DNA from: Olsenella uli
Lineage (GTDB): Bacteria > Actinomycetota > Coriobacteriia > Coriobacteriales > Atopobiaceae
Length of the DNA stretch: 28,020 nt
Assembly (NCBI RefSeq): GCF_901212655.1
Contig: NZ_CAAKON010000024.1
Location: 13 to 28,032 of the forward strand
Direction of reading: 5' to 3'
The notes below the pieces were generated by a model, which saw nothing but the letters and a program-made list of their open reading frames with translations, had not been told where the DNA came from and ran no database searches. The position numbers and the translations under genes were made by a program. Each line of letters starts with the position of its first letter. The first letter of the stretch is position 1. This document shows, one piece after another, positions 9,094 through 15,912 of the stretch.

Positions 9094-9113
9094 CACTTTA
9101 GCGCATTAAAGTG
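9094..9113. promoter_or_regulatory. Inverted repeat upstream of the TrpR-like gene
   Basis: CACTTTA (9094-9100) and TAAAGTG (9107-9113) are perfect 7-bp arms around GCGCAT, 34 bp upstream of the regulator's start. The position fits autoregulation; this is inference. It is AT-rich in GC-rich surroundings, as promoter and operator DNA tends to be. Confidence 0.4.
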
Positions 9114-9143
9114 CCCGGGGCAAAGCAGTGGGTTAGCGCCATC

Positions 9144-9158
9144 GGGGACAGACCCTTT
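9144..9158 (+). repeat. REP-type half-element GGGGACAGACCCTTT
   Basis: GGGGACAGACCCTTT resembles the arm sequence of widespread REP-like palindromes associated with TnpA-REP (Y1) transposases. No matching second arm is visible here, so it looks like a solitary or decayed half. A related two-arm copy lies at 10950-11016. Confidence 0.4.
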
Positions 9159-9304
9159 GCGCCTCCCTCCGGCACGAGGCGCCCGACGGCCCGTGGCGTC
9201 GAACGGAGCGGAACCAAGACCGGCATCCCCGCCCCGGCTCGCGAGCCAGCGCGTGGGAGGCCGCGGGCACAGCGAGCGCCCCGGGCCTCCGCACCGCGCG
9301 TGGG

Positions 9305-9330
9305 TATACTGCCCCAAACGACTTTGGAGG
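9305..9330 (+). promoter_or_regulatory. Candidate -10 box and ribosome binding site of the holin-type gene
   Basis: TATACT at 9305-9310 is a good -10 hexamer but no clear -35 box lies 16-18 bp upstream. GGAGG at 9326-9330 lies 8 nt before the ATG at 9339 and only 2 nt before the ATG at 9333, which decides the start in favour of 9339. If transcription starts near 9317 the leader is very short. Confidence 0.5.
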
Positions 9331-9338
9331 TCATGCAC

Positions 9339-9698
9339 ATGGGATTCATCGGAACCTGGCTTGTCACGGCCATCGCCGTTGGGGCCGCCGTCTGGCTCGT
9401 GCCCGGCATAGAGATTGTGGGAGGAACCTACGCCGCGGCCATCTTCACGGCCCTCTTCCTCGCGCTCGTCAACGCCATCGTCAAGCCCGTCGTGAAGACG
9501 CTGAGCCTGCCGCTCAACATCCTCTCGCTCGGCCTGTTCTCGCTGGTCATCAACGCGTTCATGCTTGAGCTCGCCGGCTACCTCTCCCGCAACATCACCC
9601 ACGCCGGCATCTACGTCACCGGCTTTGGCGCCGCCTTCGTGGGCTCCATCGTCATCGCCATCGTCACGATGATCCTGGACGGCGTGGTGAGCGACTAG
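9339..9698 (+). CDS. Phage-holin-family (YvlD/DUF360-like) membrane protein
   Basis: 119 residues, mostly hydrophobic, with four likely membrane segments: about 4-22 (TWLVTAIAVGAAVWLVPGI), 29-47 (YAAAIFTALFLALVNAIVK), 54-75 (LPLNILSLGLFSLVINAFML) and 89-112. The signature 'FTALFLALVNAIVKPVVKTLSLPLNILSLGLF' is typical of the small 'phage holin family' or mycobacterial-type 4-TM proteins of chromosomes, which despite the name are not tied to prophages. Function is not established; some relatives sit in cell-envelope stress regulons. It stands alone, convergent with the PLP enzyme to its right. No sign of a prophage nearby. Confidence 0.85.
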   Translation: MGFIGTWLVTAIAVGAAVWLVPGIEIVGGTYAAAIFTALFLALVNAIVKPVVKTLSLPLNILSLGLFSLVINAFMLELAGYLSRNITHAGIYVTGFGAAFVGSIVIAIVTMILDGVVSD

Positions 9699-9751
9699 CT
9701 CCCAGGCGGAGGAGCCCCAGGCGCCCCCCCACGCCCGCCTTTCACAGCTCG

Positions 9752-10927
9752 CTAGAGGCGCGCGACAGCCCCCGCGAGTTGCACGAGCGCCCGCTCAACC
9801 ACAGAGCGCGGGCAGGCCACGTTGAGGCGGATGAAGCCCTCGCCCTCGGGTCCGAAGATGTCGCCGAAGTCCACCCAGAGCTTCGCCTCGTCCTCGACCA
9901 GACGGTGGAGCTCGTCCTCGCTGAGCCCAAGCGCGCGGCAATCGACCCACAGGAGGTAGGTGCTCTGGGGCTCCACGAGGTGCAGCGCGGGCGCATGCTC
10001 GCGAAGGTACGCGCCCGTGAGGCGGATGTTGTCCTCCACGTAGGACTTCATCTGGGCAAACCAGTCCTCGCCGTGCTCGTAGCAGGCCTGGCCGGCAACG
10101 ATGCCCATGGTGCCCAGCTGGCTGTAGCCGGCGGCGGCTACGGCATGGCGGAAGCGCTCGCTGAGCCCTGCATCCGGCACGAAGATGTTCGAGTCCTGCA
10201 GGCCCGCCAGGTTGAAGGTCTTGCCCGGCGACGTGCAGATGACGGCATGCGACGCATAGGGCTCGCCCAGCGAGGCGAACGACGCGTGCGCAAAGCCCGG
10301 CCGCGCGAAGTCCGCGTGGATCTCGTCGGAGACCACCGTCACGCCATGGGCGAGGCAGATGTCGCCCATGGCCCGGAGCTCATCCTCCGCCCAGACGCGC
10401 CCCACCGGATTGTGGGGGTTGCAGAGCAGGAAGAGCGCAGGTCTCTCCTCGCTCACGACGTGCTCGAACTCGGTCGCGTCAAAGCCGTAGGAGCCATTCG
10501 CATAGGTGAGCGGGGCGCGTGCCACCACGCGGCCGTTGTCCTCGATGACCTCCCTGAACGGGTAGTACACGGGCGGCTGGATGAGCACCGCGTCGCCCGG
10601 CTCGCTGTAGGCACGCACCGCCGCGGCCAGCGCAAAGACCACACCCGGCGTAAGCGTGCAGGTCTCGGGATCCGGCCGCCAGCCCTGGTGGCGCTCGATC
10701 CAAGAGCAGGCAGCGGCGAAATAGGAGTCGTCCGGCTCAGTGTAGCCAAAGATGCCATGCTCGCAGCGCGCCACGAGGGCGTCGACGGCCTCCTGCGGAA
10801 TGCGGAAGTCCATGTCCGCCACCCACATGGGCAACAGGTCGGCCGACTTGCCGCGCCGCTCGGCGCAGTCGTACTTGAGCGACCCGGTGCCATGGCGGTC
10901 GATGACCGCATCAAAGTCGTACGTCAT
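9752..10927 (-). CDS. MalY/PatB-family PLP-dependent C-S lyase or aminotransferase
   Basis: 391 residues, the standard length of class I/II aminotransferase-fold MalY/PatB proteins. Visible marks are DLLPMWVADMDF near residue 30, a hallmark of this subgroup, CNPHNPVGR and VVSDEIHADF, and the PLP lysine K236 in SPGKTFNLAG. Family members mostly cleave cystathionine to homocysteine, pyruvate and ammonia, or cysteine to H2S. The ATG at 10927 is chosen because GAGGGG lies 6 nt upstream and the protein then begins MTYDFDAVIDR as in relatives; the longer open frame reads through a REP-like repeat. It lies 95 bp downstream of a cystathionine gamma-synthase/lyase-type gene, so a shared transsulfuration or sulfide-producing role is likely. 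Confidence 0.88.
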   Translation of the reverse strand: MTYDFDAVIDRHGTGSLKYDCAERRGKSADLLPMWVADMDFRIPQEAVDALVARCEHGIFGYTEPDDSYFAAACSWIERHQGWRPDPETCTLTPGVVFALAAAVRAYSEPGDAVLIQPPVYYPFREVIEDNGRVVARAPLTYANGSYGFDATEFEHVVSEERPALFLLCNPHNPVGRVWAEDELRAMGDICLAHGVTVVSDEIHADFARPGFAHASFASLGEPYASHAVICTSPGKTFNLAGLQDSNIFVPDAGLSERFRHAVAAAGYSQLGTMGIVAGQACYEHGEDWFAQMKSYVEDNIRLTGAYLREHAPALHLVEPQSTYLLWVDCRALGLSEDELHRLVEDEAKLWVDFGDIFGPEGEGFIRLNVACPRSVVERALVQLAGAVARL

Positions 10928-10949
10928 ACAAATCCCCTCATATGTCATT

Positions 10950-11016
10950 GGGGACAGGTCCTTTACAACCATCCTGAAACTGCCGTTACCAGGAAAGGTA
11001 CAAAGGAGCCTGCCCC
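10950..11016. repeat. REP-like imperfect palindrome between the two PLP genes
   Basis: GGGGACAGGTCCTTT (10950-10964) and AAAGGAGCCTGCCCC (11002-11016) are imperfect inverted arms separated by 37 nt. The arm resembles GGGGACAGACCCTTT at 9144-9158. From memory, arms of this type belong to REP palindromes mobilised by TnpA-REP transposases; no such gene is in this window. Transcribed, it would form a hairpin between the two PLP cistrons and could alter their ratio. Confidence 0.55.
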
Positions 11017-11022
11017 CTCTCA

Positions 11023-12156
11023 CTAGGCCAGGGCCTGGGCCAGGTCCGCAATGATGTCATCGGCAGACTCGAGGCCCACCGAGAGGCGCAGCATCCGCTC
11101 GTCGATGCCCTTCTGGGCCAGTTCCTCCAGCGCCACGTCCGCATGCGTCTGCGTCTTGGGGTAGGTGACGAGCGTCTCGGTGCCACCCAGGCTCTCGGCA
11201 AACATCACGAGCCTCACGCGACGCAGCAGCTCGAGCGCCCGCTCCTCCGCATCAACGCCAAAGGTCACCATGCCGCCAAAGCCCCTGCCCTGCGAAAGGC
11301 ACAGGTCGTGACCGGGATGGTCGGCCAGACCCGGGTAGAGCACGTAGCTCACCTGCGGCTGCTCGCGCAGCCACTCGGCCAGGCGCAGGGCGTTCTGCTG
11401 GTGGCGCTCCATGCGCACGGGCAGCGTCTTGATGCCGCGCGAGACCAGCCAGGCGGCAAACGGGTCGAGCCCCGAGCCGATGGTCTTGATGAGGTAGCGC
11501 AGGCGCTCGGAAACCTCCGGACGCGCCGAGACCAGAAGGCCGGCGATAACGTCGTTGTGGCCGCCGAGGTACTTCGTGGCGCTGTGGACCACCACGTCCG
11601 CCCCCAGCGAGATGGGGTTCATGAAGTACGGCGTGAGGAACGTGTTGTCCACCACGAGCAGCGCGCCCGCGGCGTGGGCGAGCTCGGCCAGCGCCGCGAT
11701 GTCAGAGACAGTCATCGTAGGGTTCGTGGGGCTCTCCACGAAGAGGGCTGCGGCACCGGGAGCCAGCGCCTCCTCCACGGCCGCGAGGTTGGAGGTGTCG
11801 ACGCGCACGGTCTCGACGCCGTTTTTGGCAGAGACACTATCGAACAGGCGAATCGAGCCGCCATAGAGGTCCCACGAGGCCACGATGCGGTCGCCAGGCG
11901 AGAAGAGCTCCATCAAACACGAGATGGCAGCCATGCCCGACGAGAAGGCGAGCGCGTCGTCTCCGCCCTCGAGCGCGCAAACCGTGTTCTCCAGCACCTC
12001 GCGCGTAGGGTTCTGCAGGCGTGTGTAGTCGTAGCCCGTGCTCTGGCCCACGCCCGGATGGGCAAACGAGGCCGTGAGGTAGAGCGGGGGCACGATGGAG
12101 CCGGTAGGGTCCTCCGCATGACGGGGCGGGTGGATACAGGCAGTCGAGAAGTCCAT
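11023..12156 (-). CDS. Cystathionine gamma-synthase/gamma-lyase family PLP enzyme
   Basis: 377 residues, typical of the Cys/Met metabolism PLP family. Marks include YDYTRLQNPTRE (about 43-54), ALEGGDDALAFSSGMAAI, FVESPTNPTM, VVDNTFLTPYF and the PLP lysine K195 in HSATKYLGGHND; ESLGGTETLVTYP near the C-terminus is also diagnostic. The enzyme forms or cleaves cystathionine, or acts as O-acetylhomoserine or cysteine lyase; the sequence alone does not separate these. It precedes a MalY-type lyase on the same strand, 95 bp away, so together they could interconvert cysteine and homocysteine. A GAAGGGA box lies about 10 nt before the ATG. The leader upstream holds direct repeats and a long hairpin. 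Confidence 0.92.
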   Translation of the reverse strand: MDFSTACIHPPRHAEDPTGSIVPPLYLTASFAHPGVGQSTGYDYTRLQNPTREVLENTVCALEGGDDALAFSSGMAAISCLMELFSPGDRIVASWDLYGGSIRLFDSVSAKNGVETVRVDTSNLAAVEEALAPGAAALFVESPTNPTMTVSDIAALAELAHAAGALLVVDNTFLTPYFMNPISLGADVVVHSATKYLGGHNDVIAGLLVSARPEVSERLRYLIKTIGSGLDPFAAWLVSRGIKTLPVRMERHQQNALRLAEWLREQPQVSYVLYPGLADHPGHDLCLSQGRGFGGMVTFGVDAEERALELLRRVRLVMFAESLGGTETLVTYPKTQTHADVALEELAQKGIDERMLRLSVGLESADDIIADLAQALA

Positions 12157-12208
12157 CTCGGATGATCCCTTCAGAACGAGAGCTAAGGCTCACGCGGGGC
12201 GTGCACAC

Positions 12209-12238
12209 GCGCCGGGCGAGCGCGCGCCGGGCGAGCGC
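12209..12238. repeat. Two tandem 15-bp GC repeats in the metB-like leader
   Basis: The unit GCGCCGGGCGAGCGC is repeated head to tail (12209-12223, 12224-12238), followed by GGTTTTTC. It lies within the 5' leader of the leftward PLP gene. Confidence 0.75.
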
Positions 12239-12293
12239 GGTTTTTCGGTCCCAAGGATAGGGCATCGTGCCGCCGCGTTCACCCGCCTGCTTC

Positions 12294-12353
12294 GCGGATC
12301 GAAGGATGGGGCAACCAAATCTCCGATTATTTGTTCCCTAACCTTCGATCCGC
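12294..12353. promoter_or_regulatory. Long hairpin upstream of the PLP gene pair
   Basis: Perfect 12-bp arms GCGGATCGAAGG (12294-12305) and CCTTCGATCCGC (12342-12353) enclose further complementary pieces (CAAAT and ATTTG, about 12316-12335), giving a ~60-nt stem with internal loops. It lies about 140 bp upstream of the metB-like start and 270 bp upstream of the tRNA, between divergent genes. There is no T-run on either side, so it is not a standard terminator. It does not match a SAM riboswitch or T-box that I can recognise. Confidence 0.6.
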
Positions 12354-12563
12354 GCGCAGGGATGCCGCCGATGGACCCACATTCCGCCCGTCTGGCAGGC
12401 AACCTTTCCGTCGCCGTCCGCCTTCGGCTCGCGCAGCAAGGGCGCCGCACGGCGGAGCGCCGAGATGTCGCATGGCGAGAAGTGACACGCGAGATGGCGT
12501 AATGCATGGGACACTGAGACACGGCTCGCCGAGGTTGCGCGCAAAAGATCTTTGAAAAAGCTC

Positions 12564-12593
12564 TTGCGCGCCAGCAAGACTTCTTGCTAATAT
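12564..12593 (+). promoter_or_regulatory. Promoter of the first tRNA-Val
   Basis: TTGCGC (12564-12569), an 18-bp spacer and TAATAT (12588-12593) make a sigma-70-type promoter about 31 bp before the tRNA. The second tRNA-Val copy has the matching arrangement TTGTGC-18-TACTAT, with a shared AGCYCTCGC after the -10 box, which supports both. Confidence 0.75.
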
Positions 12594-12624
12594 AGCCCTC
12601 GCGCTGAACAGCGCACCAACATAC

Positions 12625-12699
12625 GGGCGTTTAGCTCAGGGGGAGAGCGCTTCCCTGACACGGAAGAGGTCACAAGTTCAAATCTTGTAACGCCCACCA
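12625..12699 (+). tRNA. tRNA-Val (GAC), copy 1
   Basis: A complete 75-nt tRNA including an encoded CCA end (12697-12699). The acceptor stem is GGGCGTT/AACGCCC, the anticodon stem CTTCC/GGAAG and the loop CTGACAC, placing GAC at 12657-12659, which reads GUC and GUU valine codons. The T-arm has TTCAAAT. It is identical over all 75 bases to the copy at 13796-13870 and has its own promoter and terminator. Confidence 0.96.
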
Positions 12700-12706
12700 C
12701 ATTGCC

Positions 12707-12735
12707 GCAGGTCGGGTTTTCCCGGCCTGCTTTTT
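12707..12735 (+). terminator. Terminator after tRNA-Val copy 1
   Basis: GCAGGTCGGG and CCCGGCCTGC (one G-U pair) form a 10-bp stem with loop TTTT, followed by TTTTT at 12731-12735, 8 nt after the tRNA. Confidence 0.9.
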
Positions 12736-12835
12736 CTTCACTTAGAGTTCTTCGATGACCGTCAAGCGCTCTCACGTCCAACCAGCCGCTCAGAGGTGCC
12801 CGCCACTCACAAGGCTCGCAGCTCTATCCGCCTGA

Positions 12836-13009
12836 ATGACGCTCGGTATCGCCGACATTGCGCTTGCTGGCTGCGGGTCCAGCACCACAGGCAGCCCAGC
12901 CACAACCAGCGCCGCATCATCCCCTCCCGCCGCGGGGCTGTAGCCACTCGCTTTCACATCGCTCTCGCCCGCCGAAGGAGCCAACTGCCCAGCCGGCACT
13001 TGGGTATAA
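12836..13009 (+). pseudogene. Possible decayed lipoprotein reading frame
   Basis: An ATG at 12836 opens a frame reading MTLGIADIALAGCGSSTTGS and continuing with Ala/Ser/Pro/Thr to an in-frame TAG at 12941. LAGC followed by GSSTT is a textbook lipobox and lipoprotein linker. After the TAG the same frame continues for 21 codons to TAA at 13007. The hydrophobic segment before LAGC is short and has no basic N-terminus, and no ribosome binding site is clear. I read it as the eroded N-terminus of a secreted lipoprotein between the two tRNAs; coincidence is possible. The -10-like TATAAA for the next gene overlaps its end. Confidence 0.35.
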
Positions 13010-13010
13010 A
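13005..13010 (+). promoter_or_regulatory. Candidate -10 box of the nitroreductase gene
   Basis: TATAAA lies 38 bp upstream of the nitroreductase ATG. The region 17-18 bp further upstream (AACTGC) is a poor -35 match, so the call rests on the -10 hexamer and position. Confidence 0.4.
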
Positions 13011-13047
13011 GGCCTGTCGACGTGAGATATCAAACCAGGGGGCCATC

Positions 13048-13575
13048 ATGAACTTGCTTGAGACCATGCTGCATCGCAGGAGCACACGCACCTACACGGG
13101 AGAGCACGTGACGAAGGAGCAGCTCGACAAGGTCCTTGCAGCGGGGCAGTCCGGCGCCTCCGGAAAAGCCCTCTATCCCTGGCAGTTCGTGGTGGTGCAG
13201 AACAGGGACACGATAGCCCTGCTCGCAGACTCGCGCGAACGCGGCGCGGGCAACACGGTGGCGCTCGCCGACGCGGTGATCGCCGTGTTTGGCAACGCCC
13301 AGAAGAGCGACATCTGGATCGAGGACTGCTCTGGGGCCCTCAGTAACATGCACCTCATGGCCGACTCCCTCGGGCTCGCGAGTTGCTGGATTCAGGGCAG
13401 GCTGCGCCTCGCCAAAGACGGGCGCTCCACCGACGAGTGCGTCCGCGAACTACTGGGCGTGCCAAGCCCCTATCACCTCGAGGGCATGCTCGCGCTTGGC
13501 GTTCCCAAGGCGCACCCCGCGCCCCACACCCTCGACGACGTTGACCAGTCGAAGATTCACTGGGAGCACTTCTAG
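13048..13575 (+). CDS. Nitroreductase-family flavoprotein
   Basis: 175 residues, at the short end of the FMN-dependent nitroreductase family. The N-terminal LLETMLHRRSTRTYTGEHVT carries the RRSxR phosphate-binding stretch, followed by AAGQSGASGKALYPWQFVVVQ (the S-N/Y-x-Q/PW-F flavin segment, about 32-52) and a C-terminal LEGMLALGVPKAHPAP, typical of the family. It should use NAD(P)H to reduce a nitro, quinone or flavin-type substrate in the cytoplasm; the natural substrate cannot be told. The ATG at 13048 follows AGGGGG closely; upstream in-frame ATGs have no ribosome binding site. It is the only intact gene between two identical tRNA-Val genes. Confidence 0.88.
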   Translation: MNLLETMLHRRSTRTYTGEHVTKEQLDKVLAAGQSGASGKALYPWQFVVVQNRDTIALLADSRERGAGNTVALADAVIAVFGNAQKSDIWIEDCSGALSNMHLMADSLGLASCWIQGRLRLAKDGRSTDECVRELLGVPSPYHLEGMLALGVPKAHPAPHTLDDVDQSKIHWEHF

Positions 13576-13725
13576 GTGCGAGGCCTCGGCTCAAGGCGCC
13601 CAAGGGAGAAGGCAAGCCGGCAATCGGCACCTAGCAGCGTGGTCTGAACGCAAGGTGACAAGCGGCCCAATCGCAGCGCGTTGCCACGCAGCCGAAGCAC
13701 GGCGAAAATTTTTTCAAGAATCCCC

Positions 13726-13755
13726 TTGTGCAGAGACCTGGTTTGTTGCTACTAT
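13726..13755 (+). promoter_or_regulatory. Promoter of the second tRNA-Val
   Basis: TTGTGC (13726-13731), an 18-bp spacer and TACTAT (13750-13755), followed by AGCTCTCGC. It mirrors the promoter of copy 1 in spacing and in the bases after the -10 box, although the spacers have diverged. Confidence 0.75.
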
Positions 13756-13795
13756 AGCTCTCGCACTTTTGGTCCCCAGAAGGTGCATCACATTC

Positions 13796-13870
13796 GGGCG
13801 TTTAGCTCAGGGGGAGAGCGCTTCCCTGACACGGAAGAGGTCACAAGTTCAAATCTTGTAACGCCCACCA
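13796..13870 (+). tRNA. tRNA-Val (GAC), copy 2
   Basis: A 75-nt tRNA with encoded CCA, identical to the copy at 12625-12699. Anticodon GAC lies in the loop CTGACAC at 13826-13832. Own promoter and terminator, so it is an independent transcription unit. Confidence 0.96.
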
Positions 13871-13880
13871 TACATGATGA

Positions 13881-13907
13881 GGCCGAGGCTTTTGCTTCGG
13901 CCTTTTT
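13881..13907 (+). terminator. Terminator after tRNA-Val copy 2
   Basis: GGCCGAGGC (13881-13889) pairs with GCTTCGGCC (13894-13902), one G-U pair, loop TTTT, followed by TTTTT at 13903-13907. Confidence 0.92.
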
Positions 13908-14047
13908 CTTTGACGAGGGTCTTTCGTTCATGCGCCATGGCTCTTCTTGTCGCTGCGATTTCGCAGTCGCGGCCTCACTTTGTTGCCCGCGGCAGAAATG
14001 AGCCTCGCGATCTTGTCTGGATTGGCAAGAAAGTGCTGGTCAAGCTC

Positions 14048-14158
14048 CTCGGCCACCTACGCCTCGCCCGCCCGGGCCTCTGCCGCCTGCATCTCGGCCA
14101 CCTACACCTCGCCTGCCCGGGCCTCTGCCGCCTGCGTCTCGACCACCCGCACCCCCTC
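14048..14158. repeat. 45-bp tandem repeat spanning the DUF4186 stop codon
   Basis: Two 45-bp copies (14048-14092 and 14093-14137, four mismatches or fewer by eye) and the start of a third (from 14138) lie head to tail. In the leftward gene each unit encodes about fifteen residues ending AEARAG(E/V), and the stop codon at 14102-14104 falls inside copy 2, so copy 1 repeats the gene's tail beyond its stop. Confidence 0.85.
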
Positions 14159-14623
14159 AATCCGACCCTTGGCCGCCCGCGCCTCGTCCCTCCGGCGCTG
14201 GCGCACCAGGTCTTGCCGAATCCAGCGGATGACGAGCTCGGTGAGGTCGTTCAGCTCGTCCTCGGTGAGCGGGCGGCCCTTGGGAATGCGGTGCCACTTC
14301 TCGATGCACCCGCGACAGCATGTGGCCGTGGCGTGCTGGGCGGTGAAGACGGGATGGCCCTTCCACGGGGTCTGCCGGCCGTCGTTCTCCGGCCAGGCAG
14401 TACCCACGCGCTTGGCAAGCAGGTCGCGCGCGTGCTCGCGAATGGTTGCCTCGCCCTTGTCGAGTGCGTACGCACGGTCCTTGGGCGCGAGGCTGAACTT
14501 GGCGCGGAACTTGGACGTGCCAAGCCGCTCGAGCGTCCGCATTGCCCAGGCCCTGACCTGTTCGTCATCCATATGCCAGTCCATCGGCCCCGCCCGCCTC
14601 CACTCCGTTGCGCACACGGGCAT
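14102..14623 (-). CDS. DUF4186 family protein
   Basis: 173 residues from the chosen start. The core (about residues 35-140) has KFRAKFSLAPKDRAYALDKG, ENDGRQTPWKGHPVF and AQHATATCCRGCIEKWHRIPKGRPLT, which I recognise as DUF4186. The CCRGC and nearby His suggest a metal site. The biochemical function is unknown. The ATG at 14623 has GAGGGG 5 nt upstream; a start at 14584 is possible. The last ~30 residues are Arg/Ala/Glu-rich and come from a 45-bp tandem repeat, so the tail is probably a recent slippage product. It is divergent from the LysR gene, with starts 115 bp apart. Confidence 0.8.
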   Translation of the reverse strand: MPVCATEWRRAGPMDWHMDDEQVRAWAMRTLERLGTSKFRAKFSLAPKDRAYALDKGEATIREHARDLLAKRVGTAWPENDGRQTPWKGHPVFTAQHATATCCRGCIEKWHRIPKGRPLTEDELNDLTELVIRWIRQDLVRQRRRDEARAAKGRIEGVRVVETQAAEARAGEV

Positions 14624-14737
14624 CGTACCCCTCGCGCGCGCCCGAAAGCGTACTGAGCGCCCACTCGCGGCGCACAGCCGCCGCCGGTGCCCTAAGATGG
14701 TCCGTGGCGTCGACCCCACCCCGGCGAAAGGACCCCC

Positions 14738-15661
14738 ATGACCCTCACGCAGCTCCGATATGTCGCCAAGGTCGCGGAATGCGGTTCAATCACCGAGGCA
14801 GCCCGGCAGCTCTACATCTCCCAGCCAAGCCTCTCCGCCGCCGTGCGCGAGCTTGAGGGCGAGCTGGGCATCGTGATCTTCAACCGCAACGCCCGCGGCA
14901 TCTCGCTCACGCCCGACGGCTCGGAGTTCCTCTCCTACGCGCGCCAGATCCTCGAGCAGATCGAGCTCGTGGAGCAGCGCTACGCCCACGCGTTGCCTTC
15001 CAAGCGCCTCTGCGCCATCTCCACCCAGCACTATGCCTTCGCCGTGAACGCCTTCGTGAAGCTGCTCGAGAGCATGGACGCCCCGGAGTACGAGCTCACC
15101 CTGCGCGAGAGCCGCACCTACGAGGTGTTCGAGGACGTTGCCGGCTACCGCAGCGAGCTGGGCATCATCTACCTGAGCTCGTTCAACGAGAAGGTGCTCC
15201 GCAAGCTCATGCGCGAGAGCCACCTCAGCTACACGCCGCTGTTCAACGCCCCTCCGCACGTGTTCCTCAGCGCGAGCCACCCGCTTGCCGGCGCCGAGAG
15301 CGTGACGCTCGCAGACCTCGACGACTTCCCCTACCTCTGCTATGACCAGGGCACGCACAACTCCCTCTACTTCTCCGAGGAGCTGCTGCCAACGGAGAGC
15401 CACCGCAAGACCATCGTGGTGACCGACCGCGCCACCCTCTTCAACCTGCTGCGCGGCGTCAACGGCTACACGATCTGTTCGGGCGTGCTCAACTCGAACC
15501 TCAACGGCAGCGACATCGTCTCGGTGCCCCTCGTGACCGATGAGACCATGCAGCTGGGATACCTCACCAACGACCGCGCGCGCCTCTCCCCCATGGCCAC
15601 GCGCTACCTCGAGGAGCTGCGTGCCCTCATCGCCGCGGAGGGCTTCGAGGTCCTGGGCTAG
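14738..15661 (+). CDS. LysR-family transcriptional regulator
   Basis: 307 residues, normal for LysR proteins. The N-terminal winged helix-turn-helix is clear: LRYVAKVAECGSITEAARQL, then YISQPSLSAAVRELEGELGI and FNRNARGISLTPDGSEFL (residues about 5-65), followed by the linker helix and a periplasmic-binding-like effector domain (about 90-300). It should act as a DNA-binding tetramer responding to a small ligand. AAAGGA lies 6 nt before the ATG. LysR genes often control the divergent neighbour, here the DUF4186 gene, but no clear T-N11-A site stands out in the 115-bp gap. The end of the gene takes part in a 16-bp direct repeat. Confidence 0.93.
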   Translation: MTLTQLRYVAKVAECGSITEAARQLYISQPSLSAAVRELEGELGIVIFNRNARGISLTPDGSEFLSYARQILEQIELVEQRYAHALPSKRLCAISTQHYAFAVNAFVKLLESMDAPEYELTLRESRTYEVFEDVAGYRSELGIIYLSSFNEKVLRKLMRESHLSYTPLFNAPPHVFLSASHPLAGAESVTLADLDDFPYLCYDQGTHNSLYFSEELLPTESHRKTIVVTDRATLFNLLRGVNGYTICSGVLNSNLNGSDIVSVPLVTDETMQLGYLTNDRARLSPMATRYLEELRALIAAEGFEVLG

Positions 15662-15789
15662 GCACTCGGGGCAGCCGCGCAATCAGCGACTGCGAACCAT
15701 GCGCGCATCCCGGGCCGGAGGCTCAGGGCGGCTTGTCCACTCTGGCTGGAGCACGAAACGAGGCCACCCCTCCGGGCTAGGCACTCGGG
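15655..15789. repeat. 16-bp direct repeat including the lysR stop codon
   Basis: GGGCTAGGCACTCGGG occurs at 15655-15670, where TAG is the lysR stop, and again at 15774-15789, 119 bp downstream; similarity continues for a few bases (CAGCC versus CAAGCC). The second copy lies in noncoding DNA. Confidence 0.85.
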
Positions 15790-15912
15790 CAAGCCTCCCC
15801 TGCACTGCTCTATTTTGACGTATTCGTAAGGAAGCGGGAACGGCGGACTGCATGCCCGGGCGCACGGGGATAAAGAGTGATGTCGCTTTTTCGCCCTCCA
15901 CGGGAGGTACCC

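Larger units (their letters stand above)
12157..12563. other. Divergent intergenic region without a gene
   Basis: About 400 bp between the leftward PLP gene and the tRNA promoter. It holds the 15-bp tandem repeats and the long hairpin listed separately. I see no credible coding frame; the open frames are GC-rich and lack ribosome binding sites. Confidence 0.5.

Noticed and set aside
9339..9698. Prophage lysis gene implied by the holin family name
   Set aside because: No other phage gene is nearby, and this 4-helix family is common in bacterial chromosomes.
12625..12699. tRNA-Asp, from the GACAC loop
   Set aside because: The seven-base loop CTGACAC puts GAC at anticodon positions 34-36, which reads valine codons; Asp needs GTC.
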